From: Chryseobacterium sp. T16E-39
GTDB lineage: Bacteria > Bacteroidota > Bacteroidia > Flavobacteriales > Weeksellaceae
Direction of reading: 5' to 3'
DNA: 64,000 nucleotides
Assembly (NCBI RefSeq): GCF_002216065.1
Contig: NZ_CP022282.1
Location: forward strand, 1-64,000
A program made the position numbers and the translations under genes. The notes under the pieces were generated by a model. That model saw only the letters and a list, made by a program, of their open reading frames with translations. It searched no databases and was not told the DNA's origin. Position 1 is the stretch's first letter, and every line of letters starts with the position of its first letter. Below, piece by piece: positions 51,243-60,167 of the stretch.

Positions 51243-51704
51243 TTATCTTTTGTAACTGATGTAGATGTTATCTACCACCGTATCACCATTTACATCAATA
51301 TTTCCAAATAGCTGTTGTAGCTTTAATTCTGTGTTGTTTAGAATAACAACTCTGTATTTAAGCTCAGTATCGTTGTTGTATTTTATTGTTAAATCTTTTG
51401 TATCTGTATTATATGTGAAGGTACCTTCACTTTTTCCATTTTGCTGGCAATCTGCACCCACTCCTGCATAAGAAGTATATGACGTAAAATAATCCGTTCT
51501 GAATACTGTAGTGTTTTTCGTACTACATCCGCTAGGAGTGTCGGAGGAAAGTACAGTTTTATTGTCTTTTCCGGAGATAATTTCTGTTTTACTCGTCTTC
51601 CAATCTCCCTTCATCATATCCAGTTCATAAGCTTGTATATTATCATCTTCACAAGAAGTAAGCGCCAGCGCTGAAAAGGCAAATAAAAGTAGCTGTTTTT
51701 TCAT
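51243..51704 (-). CDS. Lipocalin-like lipoprotein
   Basis: Starting at the ATG at 51704 gives 153 residues with a lipoprotein signal (MKKQLLLFAFSALALTSCED, lipobox LTSC). A longer GTG reading from 51710 would begin inside the promoter box and is rejected. The mature part resembles lipocalin-like domains of Bacteroidetes: LDMMKGDWKTSKTEIISG, an NTTVFRTDYFTSYTSY strand, GTFTYNTDTKDLTIKYNNDTELKYRVVILNNTELKLQQ near the end. It probably binds a small hydrophobic ligand in the envelope. Monocistronic with its own promoter and terminator. Confidence 0.82.
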   Translation of the reverse strand: MKKQLLLFAFSALALTSCEDDNIQAYELDMMKGDWKTSKTEIISGKDNKTVLSSDTPSGCSTKNTTVFRTDYFTSYTSYAGVGADCQQNGKSEGTFTYNTDTKDLTIKYNNDTELKYRVVILNNTELKLQQLFGNIDVNGDTVVDNIYISYKR

Positions 51705-51709
51705 TTTCA

Positions 51710-51717
51710 CAAATTTA
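51710..51717 (-). promoter_or_regulatory. -7 box of the lipocalin-like gene, near-leaderless
   Basis: Minus strand TAAATTTG, then 5 nt (TGAAA), then ATG. Another member of the class with the start codon at the predicted transcription start. Confidence 0.6.
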
Positions 51718-51773
51718 AGAATATGCTAAAATATAAATAAATTTGAAATATTTGTAATGAAATTAAGGTTTTT

Positions 51774-51787
51774 TAAACATATGTTTA
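51774..51787. promoter_or_regulatory. Perfect 14-bp palindrome in intergenic DNA
   Basis: TAAACATATGTTTA lies in the 207-bp gap between the lipocalin gene and the yqhD stop, near a plus-strand TAAATTTG box (51738-51745) and a 33-codon ATG frame at 51757-51858. Nothing else supports a gene here. Confidence 0.3.
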
Positions 51788-51911
51788 CAAATAAATTAAT
51801 TTCAAGTTTAAAACTGGAAGTTCAAAGCAATATAGAATTTAAAGATGTAAGAATTTAAATAGTTTAAAAATTAAAAACCTTTCATCCTTTGACTTCTTGT
51901 TTCAAGCCTTA

Positions 51912-53075
51912 TTAATAACTCATTTCTACAATCTTATAAGCATCCTGAGGGGTTAGTTTTTTATATTCTCCCAAACCAAGCCAATTTCTTTCTGTAAATG
52001 CTTTTTCTACTCTCTCAGCTGTTCCTTTATAGTCTTCTGTATATTCCGAAAGTTTGGTCTGGATATCTAAACGGTGAAAAAATTCTTCCATTTTTTTGAT
52101 TCCGGCTTCTGCTTTTTCTTCAATACTTCCTTCTGTTATTCCCCAAACTCTTTCAGCATATTGTGCTAATTTTCCTTTTTTAGTATCAAAATTATAACGG
52201 TAATGAGAAGGAGCTATAATAGCTAGTGTTCTTGCATGGTCGATTCCATAGTAAGCTGTTAATTCATGTCCCATGGCATGAACAGCCCAGTCTGTAATCA
52301 CCCCTTTCTGAATTAAGCCATTAAGAGCCATTGTACAGCACCACATAAAGTTTCCGGCAGCATCATAATCAAAATTATCGGCAAGAACCTTTGGAGCTGT
52401 TTCCTGAAGACTGATCAATATACTTTCGGCAATTCTTTCCTGTAGATCGGCAGAAGAAGGAGCTGTCATATATTGTTCCAGTACGTGAGTATAAGCATCA
52501 GTAATTCCGTTTACGATCTGTCTTTTAGGAATAGACCTTACAACTTCAGGATCTAAAACTGAAAACTGTGGGAAAAGACCAGGTCCCCCTGTTGATAATT
52601 TTTCGTTGGTTTCCCTTCTTGAAATAACGTATCCGGAATTCATCTCTGAACCAGTTGCGGGAAGCGTTAAAATACTACCGAAAGGCATACCTTCACCTTC
52701 AAATGTTCTCACAGGTTTTGTAAGAATCTCCCAAGGCTCACCATTATAGTTTGCTGCTGCGGAAAGAAATTTAGTTCCGTCAATAACCGATCCACCACCT
52801 ACTGCCAGTAAGAAAGTAATTCCTTTTTCTTTGATCTCCTGAAGCGCATTAATAAGAACTTCATATTCAGGATTGGCAGGAATACCGCCAAATTCATGTA
52901 CTTCATGATTTTTCAGGGCTTCCTTTACCTGATCATAAACCCCGTTATTTTTAATGCTTCCGCCCCCGTAAATCATTAGTATTTTGGCATCAGCAGGAAT
53001 TTCTTTTGAAATTTTAGCGATTTCACCTTTTCCAAAAAGTATTTTGGTTGGATTTTTAAATTCGAAATTGAGCAT
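51912..53075 (-). CDS. yqhD: Iron-containing alcohol dehydrogenase, YqhD type
   Basis: A 387-residue NADPH-dependent aldehyde reductase of the Fe-ADH superfamily. FEFKNPTKILFGKGEI at the start and ILMIYGGGSIKNNGVYDQV hold the nucleotide-binding strand with the GGGS motif; LLAVGGGSVIDGTKF follows. Metal ligands are the Asp and His in GITDAYTHVLEQY and the two His in VHAMGHELTAYYGIDHARTLAI. E. coli YqhD detoxifies short aldehydes and glyoxal. It has a promoter box 21 nt upstream and stands 114 nt downstream of an HxlR regulator gene on the same strand, fitting electrophile stress control. Confidence 0.95.
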   Translation of the reverse strand: MLNFEFKNPTKILFGKGEIAKISKEIPADAKILMIYGGGSIKNNGVYDQVKEALKNHEVHEFGGIPANPEYEVLINALQEIKEKGITFLLAVGGGSVIDGTKFLSAAANYNGEPWEILTKPVRTFEGEGMPFGSILTLPATGSEMNSGYVISRRETNEKLSTGGPGLFPQFSVLDPEVVRSIPKRQIVNGITDAYTHVLEQYMTAPSSADLQERIAESILISLQETAPKVLADNFDYDAAGNFMWCCTMALNGLIQKGVITDWAVHAMGHELTAYYGIDHARTLAIIAPSHYRYNFDTKKGKLAQYAERVWGITEGSIEEKAEAGIKKMEEFFHRLDIQTKLSEYTEDYKGTAERVEKAFTERNWLGLGEYKKLTPQDAYKIVEMSY

Positions 53076-53096
53076 TATTTTGATTTTATTTTAAGT

Positions 53097-53104
53097 CAAA
53101 TTTA
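53097..53104 (-). promoter_or_regulatory. -7 promoter box of the yqhD gene
   Basis: Minus strand TAAATTTG, 21 nt before the ATG at 53075. The yqhD gene therefore has its own promoter separate from that of the HxlR gene. Confidence 0.55.
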
Positions 53105-53189
53105 CGCAATGCAATATGAAAATTGAGTTAATGAAGTTTTAAAATTGAAATACTTTCATTTTATAAAAACTATTAATAATGGGTCCTTA

Positions 53190-53594
53190 TTATCTTTCGC
53201 TTAAATAGATTTTAGCAGTTTCTATAAACTTCTCTTTATTTTTCTTCATGTTTTCTATCATTTTCTTTTTGTCGGGAGGAGTAGGCAGGTATTTATCTCC
53301 CCAAATATTAATCTCGACAATAATAGGAATCAGATCAATACCTTTTTCTGTAAGGTGATAGAGGATTTTTAATTTACTATCCGGGTGATTCTTTTTATCA
53401 ATAACACCATTGTCCAATAAGTGCTGCAATCTGGAAGCTAATATATTGGTGGCAATCTTTTCATCAGCTTTAAGAAATTCTCCATAGGTGCATTCTTTAT
53501 TGAGCATGAGATCACGGATGATTAAGAGAGACCATTTATCTCCCCATATTTCAAGGGATGAGCTAATCGGGCAGTCAGATCTTTTTTTAGTCAT
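53190..53594 (-). CDS. HxlR-family winged-helix regulator
   Basis: Starting at the ATG at 53594 gives 134 residues (MTKKRSDCPISSSLEIWGDKWS); the upstream ATG at 53621 lies inside the inverted repeat and is less likely. The domain core is DKWSLLIIRDLMLNKECTYGEFLKADEKIATNILASRLQHLLDNGVIDKK. Cys8 (in SDCP) stands where YodB/HypR-like members carry a sensing cysteine, and a second Cys is in KECTYG. It is divergent from lpdA-like 53692 and upstream of yqhD, and an excellent inverted repeat lies in the divergent promoter region. It probably represses itself and the neighbouring dehydrogenase. Confidence 0.93.
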   Translation of the reverse strand: MTKKRSDCPISSSLEIWGDKWSLLIIRDLMLNKECTYGEFLKADEKIATNILASRLQHLLDNGVIDKKNHPDSKLKILYHLTEKGIDLIPIIVEINIWGDKYLPTPPDKKKMIENMKKNKEKFIETAKIYLSER

Positions 53595-53614
53595 AATTTT
53601 TACATTAAAAAATA

Positions 53615-53660
53615 CTTGCAAAATGAAAGTTTTTATTTAAATTTACTTTTATTTTGCAAG
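53615..53660. promoter_or_regulatory. Long inverted-repeat operator between hxlR and lpd genes
   Basis: CTTGCAAAATGAAAGT (53615-53630) is matched at 15 of 16 positions by the inverse ACTTTTATTTTGCAAG (53645-53660), 14 bp apart. Each arm contains ATTTTGCAAG on its outward strand, which resembles a -7 box, so a bound regulator would block both divergent promoters. Confidence 0.75.
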
Positions 53661-53691
53661 CAAATTTAATCATAAATAAATTAATAGATCA

Positions 53692-55092
53692 ATGGAAAAT
53701 TATGACGTTGCCATAATAGGTTCTGGTCCTGGTGGATATGTAGCAGCAATCAGGGGCGCACAATTGGGTTTCAAGACTGTGATTATAGAAAAGTATGATA
53801 CTTTAGGAGGAACATGTACGAATGTGGGCTGTATCCCCACGAAAGCATTACTGGACAGTACGCATCATTATGCAGATGCCAGAAACAACTTTAAAATTCA
53901 TGGAATTAATCTCAATGAAATCAATCTTGACTTCTCTCAAATGTATAAAAGGAAATCAGAAGTGGTGGGTAAAAATACTTCTGGGCTTGAGTTTTTAATG
54001 AGCAAAAATAAAATTACCCGTTTGCAAGGTGTTGCCAGGTTTATCAATAATTCTACTTTGGAAATTACCGGAAAAGAAGGAGTCCAAACAATAGTTGCAA
54101 AGAATTATATTATTGCAACCGGCTCTAAGCCTTCCACTATACCAGGAATAGTTATAGACAAGCGAAGAATTATTACTTCTACAGAAGCGCTTGCTCTTCA
54201 GGAAAAACCTAAAACCATGGTCATTATTGGCGGTGGGGTGATTGGAGTGGAAATGGCATCTATTTTTAACCGTATGGGAACTCAGGTAACAATCCTTGAA
54301 TACGCTGATCGTCTTATTTCAACAATGGATCATGAGCTGGGTAAAAATCTTCAAAAGATTTTAAAAAAGGAGGGTATTGATATTCATCTTAATCAGTCTG
54401 TTTATAAAGCAGAAAATATAGGTTCTTCTGCCAATGTATTTTTTCGGGATGAAAAAGGAAAGGAGAATGTGATGGAAGCCGAATATGTTCTTATGGCAGT
54501 AGGGAGAAGACCATATACAGAAGGATTAGGTTTAGAAAATACAAATGTGGAACTTGATCAGCGTGGTTTTATTAAAGTGAATGAAAAATGTCAGACATCA
54601 GTATCTGCTATTTACGCAATTGGTGATGTTATTGGAGGCGCAATGCTAGCTCATAAAGCGGAAGAAGAAGGAGTTCTGGTTGCGGAAACAATTGGGGGTC
54701 AAAATCACCATATTCATTATAGCCGTATCCCATCTGTCGTATACACTTGGCCGGAGGTAGCGTCTGTAGGATATACTGAAGAGTATCTGAAAAATAATCA
54801 GATTGAATATAAAGCAGGTAAGTTTCCATTTTCGGCAAGCGCACGGGCAAGAGCTTCCATGGATACGGAAGGTTTTGCAAAAGTCTTGGTCGATCCTAAA
54901 TATGGTGAAGTTTTAGGAGTGCATATTATTGGGGCAAGGGCAGCTGATTTAGTTGCTCAGGCAGTTATTGCCCAGGAATTTGAAGTGACAGCTGAAGATA
55001 TGTTCCGTATTTCCTATGCGCACCCAACCTATTCAGAAACGTTGAAGGAAGCTTATTTGATTGCATCCGGACAGGGAGCAATTAATATATAA
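53692..55092 (+). CDS. lpdA: Dihydrolipoyl dehydrogenase-like flavoprotein disulfide reductase
   Basis: 466 residues of the class I pyridine nucleotide-disulfide oxidoreductase family. FAD motif VAIIGSGPGGYVAAIRGAQLG is at the N-terminus, the redox-active pair C42/C47 in GGTCTNVGCIPTK, the NAD motif TMVIIGGGVIGVEMASIFNRMG in the middle, and the C-terminal interface HPTYSETLKEA with catalytic His. It reoxidises dihydrolipoamide of 2-oxo acid dehydrogenases or glycine cleavage. No E1 or E2 genes are nearby, and the promoter overlaps an HxlR-type operator, so it may be a stress-regulated orphan form rather than the housekeeping enzyme. Confidence 0.95.
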   Translation: MENYDVAIIGSGPGGYVAAIRGAQLGFKTVIIEKYDTLGGTCTNVGCIPTKALLDSTHHYADARNNFKIHGINLNEINLDFSQMYKRKSEVVGKNTSGLEFLMSKNKITRLQGVARFINNSTLEITGKEGVQTIVAKNYIIATGSKPSTIPGIVIDKRRIITSTEALALQEKPKTMVIIGGGVIGVEMASIFNRMGTQVTILEYADRLISTMDHELGKNLQKILKKEGIDIHLNQSVYKAENIGSSANVFFRDEKGKENVMEAEYVLMAVGRRPYTEGLGLENTNVELDQRGFIKVNEKCQTSVSAIYAIGDVIGGAMLAHKAEEEGVLVAETIGGQNHHIHYSRIPSVVYTWPEVASVGYTEEYLKNNQIEYKAGKFPFSASARARASMDTEGFAKVLVDPKYGEVLGVHIIGARAADLVAQAVIAQEFEVTAEDMFRISYAHPTYSETLKEAYLIASGQGAINI

Positions 55093-55108
55093 TAGTTTTA
55101 ATCTCTAT

Positions 55109-55138
55109 AAAAACTACTCTTTCCAGGGTAGTTTTTTT
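55109..55138. terminator. Bidirectional terminator
   Basis: AAACTACTCT (55111-55120) pairs with AGGGTAGTTT (55125-55134), one T-G wobble, around TTCC. T's follow on the right, A's on the left; it lies between the converging genes that stop at 55092 and 55137. Confidence 0.8.
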
Positions 55139-55742
55139 ATTGAGTGATACACTCATCGCTTTTATCATAAATTCCATTAGTTTTTGCTTCGAGTTTTCCG
55201 GTTTTCCTATTGATTTTAATGAGGAATGACTCTTTTGTAACGGGACAGTCTTTTGATTTTAAACCATATATCGAAACGTACTTATCTTCTATTTTATAAG
55301 ACCCTGTGAATCTATTTTTCGTGTCAATTGAATAACCATATGTTTTGGCGATTAATAAAGCCTCCGGAAGGTTGTCAATTGTTCCTATAAAATCTCTTAG
55401 TTGCTGTTCTGTGGAAAAATACACTGATCTTTCTTTTTTGCAGGCAAGAATATAAGAGAAACATCCTTCTCCAATACATTTTTGGAAAAACCCCTTTTCA
55501 GGAAAAGGTTCGTTGATCGTCATAGGGCCCGGCATCTGACTTTCATAAATAACAGCCTTATCAGGATCGGTGATGTTGCTTAGTACTCTCCAATAAGCAT
55601 ATTCTTTACTTGGTATGATGAATGGATACAGATAATCAGTGGTATCCAGAATATCAGGAATTTTTTTGTAATCATCCGGAACTTTAATCTGTGCGAAAAA
55701 CAAATTGGATATGATGAGGGAAGCAGCAATGATTAGTTTCAT
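55137..55742 (-). CDS. Secreted protein of unknown function
   Basis: Starting at the ATG at 55742 gives 201 residues with a signal peptide (MKLIIAASLIISNLFFAQ). The start at 55763 would fall in the promoter box and is rejected. The mature part has cysteines in KCIGEGCFSYILACKKE (three), one in SKDCPVTKESF and one in SDECITQ at the very end, consistent with disulfides outside the cytoplasm. I recognise no family; it resembles other flavobacterial exported proteins of about 200 residues. Monocistronic, with TAAATTTG upstream and a shared terminator downstream. Confidence 0.75.
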   Translation of the reverse strand: MKLIIAASLIISNLFFAQIKVPDDYKKIPDILDTTDYLYPFIIPSKEYAYWRVLSNITDPDKAVIYESQMPGPMTINEPFPEKGFFQKCIGEGCFSYILACKKERSVYFSTEQQLRDFIGTIDNLPEALLIAKTYGYSIDTKNRFTGSYKIEDKYVSIYGLKSKDCPVTKESFLIKINRKTGKLEAKTNGIYDKSDECITQ

Positions 55743-55760
55743 AGATGAAAGTGTTTCTGA

Positions 55761-55768
55761 CAAATTTA
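55761..55768 (-). promoter_or_regulatory. -7 promoter box of the secreted protein gene
   Basis: Minus strand TAAATTTG, 18 nt before the ATG at 55742. Confidence 0.55.
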
Positions 55769-55842
55769 CGAAATGGAATTTTTATTCCATTATTGAATCG
55801 GGTTATTCCTTAACTGCTTTATTAACGGATTAAAAATTTATG

Positions 55843-57327
55843 CTACTGTTTGTCTTTCAAATAATCAGCAGCATTTGTATTTCCCGGATTTAAAAGAAGT
55901 GACTTCTTATAATTGACAATAGCTTCTTTTCTGTTTCCCATAGTTTCTAAAATCTCACCATAACTGTCAAAAACATTTGCGCTTTCAGGAAATAATAAAG
56001 TGTTTAGTTTAAATACATTTAATGCCTCATTCTTTTTATTGAGACCTAATAATTGGTAACCCCATGCATTTATTTCGTCTTCTGTTAAAGAGAAGTCTTT
56101 ATGATCTTTTTTTAATGTTTTATATGCTTTGTCGATATTGCTGAATCCACCGTTTATGACTTGTTTACGTAATAATTTCATATTAGAACTTAAACCAAAA
56201 CCGTTTTCAATTTTCATATCTGGACTATAGTAACTGGCTATTTCATCAATAAACCATTCTGGATTCGAGCCTTGAAGATTCGTTAAAACAACAATGGATA
56301 AGTTATCCTGAGGGTAAACGAATAATGCAGAGCGCATTCCTCCAACCGGGGCTGCTGCCGGATGGTCGTCTCTGACTACGGTAGGCCAACCCAGTGCATA
56401 CCCGTTTGTTAATTTATTAAAGCCATCGACATGTCCATCATTGAGTTTTGTGGTAGTGAAAAGCTGTTTGATACTGTTTTTGTCTTTTAGTAACTGGCCA
56501 TTTTGCAATGCAATAAGCCATTTACCAAGATCTTCAGCAGAAGAAATAATTCCTGTTGCTGTTCTGAAAAAAACAGGAAAAGTAGCAAAAGCATTATGCT
56601 GTTTTCCATCGTTGATCCACTTTCCATCCGTATTGATGATCGTAGAATAAGCTCCGGCACTATTGGGAATGATGTCATTGGAATCCCCAAACTATGTAAC
56701 AGTCATTTGGCATGGTTTAAATTGATTGTCTTCAATAAATTTTGTAAAATGCTGACCACTCAACTTGGTAATGATTCGTCCTAAAATATAATATCCGGTC
56801 TGATTATAACTAAACCTTTCTCCCGGGCTGAATTCCATGGGTAGCTTTTTGACCAATTCCCAATTCTTTTCTTCAGAGCCATCCCCTAAAACCTGTTCTT
56901 TATTGTCGATATTATTAGGAAGTCCGGAAACATTACTTAAAACCTGTCTGATGGTGATCGGCTTCCATTCGTTTGGAATATCAGTAATATAGAGGGAAAT
57001 AGGATCGTCAACTTTTAATTTTCCTTCTTCTTGCAGTTGTAAAATAGCCACCCCAACAAAAGCTTTGGTCATGGAATTAATGGAAAATACAGTATTTGTT
57101 TTTACGGCAACCTGATGCTCAACGTTGGCTAGCCCATAGTTGTTGAGCTTTTCAAGTTTCCCGTTTCTGATAATAGCCAATTGGAGCCCTGGTATTTTGA
57201 GCTGTTCCATTTTATGCTCAAGAAAAATGTCGATACTATCTGAAGTTTTTTGTGCTGAAACCAGATAAGAAAGTAATAGTGAAATTGCTATCAATGCATT
57301 TTTTCCGGATAATGATAAGTATTTCAT
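55843..57327 (-). pseudogene. Serine hydrolase (beta-lactamase/PBP-like) with TPR tail, interrupted by one in-frame TAG
   Basis: One continuous reading frame from the ATG at 57327 to 55843 encodes 494 codons, broken only by TAG at codon 212 (56694-56692, minus strand). Before it are a signal peptide (...SYLVSAQ), the SxxK motif SMTK in FSINSMTKAF and the YNQTGY second motif. After it the same frame continues FGDSNDIIPNSAGAY..., then VGGMRSALFVYPQDNLSIVVLTN and two C-terminal TPR-like repeats. The join is seamless, so a point mutation (for example CAG to TAG) or a sequencing error is the simplest cause. As it stands only an inactive N-terminal fragment would be made unless the stop is read through. 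An ATG at 56508 opens the downstream part. Confidence 0.88.
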
Positions 57328-57505
57328 AGAGTAGGATTTATACATAGAACATCTTTGGTGGCTATTAAGTTACATAGGTACATACAATATTAATAGAAAA
57401 GAGAATTTTATTGTTCGGAAATTCCATACTAACAGAAGGTTTAATATTTACTCATATTTTATATTTTTTTAATTAAAATAAGCACCAATTACAAACAAAA
57501 TCTCC

Positions 57506-57513
57506 TAAATTTG
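57506..57513 (+). promoter_or_regulatory. -7 box of the PEP carboxylase gene, leaderless type
   Basis: TAAATTTG, then 4 nt (TTAT), then the ATG at 57518. Same geometry as at 4797 and 48144. No -33 TTG visible. Confidence 0.6.
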
Positions 57514-57517
57514 TTAT

Positions 57518-60052
57518 ATGATACATGACCAACGCGCAGAGAAATTCAGGCAAATTGTAGAAAATAAGTTTCAGATCTACAACTCTTTATTTATGAGTTT
57601 GCCTTATGATAAAATGACGAATATCGGGATGCTACTCCCGTTTTTATATGAGGAAAGTAAAAATGGTTACGAAGCCGGAAAGACTCCCGAAGAAATTGTA
57701 GAGGATTTTTTTAAAAGCCATACCGATTTACATACGGAAGAACAAAAACTTGAATTGCTTTTTAAGATCATACAATATATCGAAAGGCAGGTGGTTTTAT
57801 TCGACAGTATTGAAGATGCTGCTTTTCCTAATCTTCACTCTGAAAGCGATAACGGGACAGTAACGAATCTTTTTGAGCGTTCCCAACAGGATCATAAACT
57901 TGAAAAAGTCCGGGAAAAATTAAGGGATTTTACTGTTAAGGTTGTTTTTACTGCTCACCCTACACAATTCTATCCAAGTTCTGTTCAAAGAATCATTCAG
58001 GATTTAAGGTCGGCGATTACTACAGATTCTGTAACGAATATTGACATGTTATTACAGCAGTTAGGCAAAACACCATTTGTTAATAAAGAGAAACCAACAC
58101 CGATTGATGAGGCATTAAGTATCATTTCTTATTTGCGATATGTGTATTATGATACGATCGGTGAGTTATTTACCAAGATCAGAAAAACTTTTGGAAACGG
58201 ACATTTTCATTTGCATGAAGATATCATCCAGCTTGGCTTCTGGCCTGGAGGTGACAGAGATGGAAATCCTTTTGTAACGGCTGATGTTACCAAAAGAGTA
58301 GCCGAGGAACTTCGTTCTGCAATTTTAAAATCTTATTACAGCCATTTGAAGTATATCAGGAGACGTTTAAGTTTCAGAGGGGTGTCAGAAGTACTGCAGC
58401 AACTTAATGATGAACTATATGCAGCCATTTTCAATAATCATAAGATCACCACTGAAGATATTCTGAAAAGAGCGGACAAAGCGGAACATATTCTTGTAAA
58501 AGAGCATAATTCATTGTTTTTAGAGCTGCTAATGAATTTCAAGGATCGTGTTAAGATTTTCGGAACCCATTTCGCAACCCTTGATATTCGTCAGGACAGC
58601 AGGATTCATCAGCAGGTTATTGATGAGGTTTTTGCTAAAGTGTATGGGAATGTCGAAGCTGATCACAACGAAAAATTTAATAAATTAATTCAAATCACAG
58701 ATAGAGTAAATGCTGATGATTTTGAAGGAATTGTAAAAGATACTTTACTTACAGTTTCAGAGATTACTGAAATTCAGCAATTGAATGGATTGCGAGGGAT
58801 GAACCGATACATTATCTCTAATTCTGATGCTGTAAAAGATGTGATGAATGTATATGCATTTTTTAAAATCTGTGGTTATAAGGAAGAAGACATCAATATG
58901 GATATTGTCCCATTGTTTGAAACCATGGAAGGGCTTGATAATGCTGAAAATGTAATGAAGGAGCTTTATGAAAACCCTGTTTACAAGAAACATCTTGAAA
59001 AAAGAGGGAACCAGCAAACCATTATGCTTGGTTTTTCTGACGGAACAAAAGATGGAGGATATTTAAAAGCCAACTGGGAGATTTATAAAGCTAAAGAGGC
59101 GTTGACCAAACTTTCTGAAGAAAGCGGGATCAAAGTTGTTTTCTTTGATGGTAGAGGCGGACCACCTGCGAGAGGAGGAGGTAAGACCCATGACTTCTAT
59201 GCTTCTCAAGGAAACACTATCGCCAATAATAAAATTGAACTAACGATCCAGGGTCAAACAATCACCAGTATTTTTGGGAATAAAGAACAGGCAAAATATA
59301 ATTTTGAGCAACTTCTTACAGCAGGAGTAGAAAATGATGTCTTTAAAAATTCTAAAAAAGATTTCACTGAGAAAGAAAGGAAACTCATTACAGAATTGGC
59401 TGAAATCAGTTATAAGAAATATTCAGATCTGAAAGCACATCCGATGTTTGTTCCCTACCTTCAGGAGATGAGTACATTGGAATATTACGGTAAAACAAAT
59501 ATTGGAAGCCGGCCATCAAAACGTGGAAATGGAAATGAATTAAAATTTGAAGATTTAAGGGCTATTCCTTTTGTAGGTTCATGGTCACAGTTGAAACAAA
59601 ATGTGCCCGGGTTCTTTGGTTTTGGCTTTGCCATGGAAGAAATGAAGAAACAGGGAAGGTTTGAAGAAGTAAGAGAATTGTATAAGGGATCAGACTTCTT
59701 TAAAACTTTAGTTTTAAACTCTATGATGAGTATGAATAAATCTTATTTCCCGCTTACATACTATATCAAAAACAATCCGAAATTTGGAGCATTCTGGAAT
59801 GTATTGTTTGAAGAATATAGCCTTTCAAAAGATATTATGCTGGAACTAACGGGATTTACAATGCTTCAGGAAGAAGACCCATTATCGAGAAAATCTGTGA
59901 AAATCCGTGAAAAGATCGTTTTGCCATTATTGAGTATCCAGCAATATGCTTTAATGAAAATCCAGAAAGGAGAAGGGAATAAAGAAGCTTATGAAAAGCT
60001 GGTAACCCGATCATTGTTTGGAAATATTAATGCGAGTAGAAACTCAGCTTAA
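57518..60052 (+). CDS. ppc: Phosphoenolpyruvate carboxylase
   Basis: Adds bicarbonate to PEP to give oxaloacetate, refilling the TCA cycle. 844 residues. The catalytic His is H147 in VVFTAHPTQFYPS; GFWPGGDRDGNPFVT (about 243-257) and FFDGRGGPPARGGG (about 542-555) are the substrate and bicarbonate loops. GSRPSKRGNG and PFVGSWSQLKQNVPGFFGFG follow, and the protein ends near NINASRNSA, with the conserved C-terminal N-A-x-R-N-(T/S)-(G/A) pattern of the family. Shorter than E. coli Ppc (883) as in many flavobacteria. Monocistronic with a leaderless-type promoter; a very strong terminator follows. Confidence 0.95.
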   Translation: MIHDQRAEKFRQIVENKFQIYNSLFMSLPYDKMTNIGMLLPFLYEESKNGYEAGKTPEEIVEDFFKSHTDLHTEEQKLELLFKIIQYIERQVVLFDSIEDAAFPNLHSESDNGTVTNLFERSQQDHKLEKVREKLRDFTVKVVFTAHPTQFYPSSVQRIIQDLRSAITTDSVTNIDMLLQQLGKTPFVNKEKPTPIDEALSIISYLRYVYYDTIGELFTKIRKTFGNGHFHLHEDIIQLGFWPGGDRDGNPFVTADVTKRVAEELRSAILKSYYSHLKYIRRRLSFRGVSEVLQQLNDELYAAIFNNHKITTEDILKRADKAEHILVKEHNSLFLELLMNFKDRVKIFGTHFATLDIRQDSRIHQQVIDEVFAKVYGNVEADHNEKFNKLIQITDRVNADDFEGIVKDTLLTVSEITEIQQLNGLRGMNRYIISNSDAVKDVMNVYAFFKICGYKEEDINMDIVPLFETMEGLDNAENVMKELYENPVYKKHLEKRGNQQTIMLGFSDGTKDGGYLKANWEIYKAKEALTKLSEESGIKVVFFDGRGGPPARGGGKTHDFYASQGNTIANNKIELTIQGQTITSIFGNKEQAKYNFEQLLTAGVENDVFKNSKKDFTEKERKLITELAEISYKKYSDLKAHPMFVPYLQEMSTLEYYGKTNIGSRPSKRGNGNELKFEDLRAIPFVGSWSQLKQNVPGFFGFGFAMEEMKKQGRFEEVRELYKGSDFFKTLVLNSMMSMNKSYFPLTYYIKNNPKFGAFWNVLFEEYSLSKDIMLELTGFTMLQEEDPLSRKSVKIREKIVLPLLSIQQYALMKIQKGEGNKEAYEKLVTRSLFGNINASRNSA

Positions 60053-60130
60053 GTGCTATGTGATACTAATTAAGTATATCATTTAGAGTGAAGCGGAATG
60101 AAGAATTTCAATAGTACAAATAATTGATAA

Positions 60131-60165
60131 AAGAACAGGCCTCTCAATTTGAGAGGCCTGTTCTT
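60131..60165. terminator. Bidirectional terminator
   Basis: A 17-bp perfect inverted repeat (60131-60147 and 60149-60165) contains AACAGGCCTCTCAA and its inverse and is followed by T's. It lies between ppc and the converging subtilase gene, whose stop is at 60168. Confidence 0.9.
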
Positions 60166-60167
60166 TT

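Noticed and set aside
51757-51858. 33-codon plus-strand frame behind a TAAATTTG box
   Set aside because: No start-region signal, leader or homology; AT-rich DNA gives such frames by chance. It is mentioned only under the palindrome.
56487-56690. Minus-strand frame of 67 codons in the middle of the serine hydrolase gene
   Set aside because: It suggests a frameshift at first sight, but the true frame continues in register across a single TAG, so this frame is a shadow.
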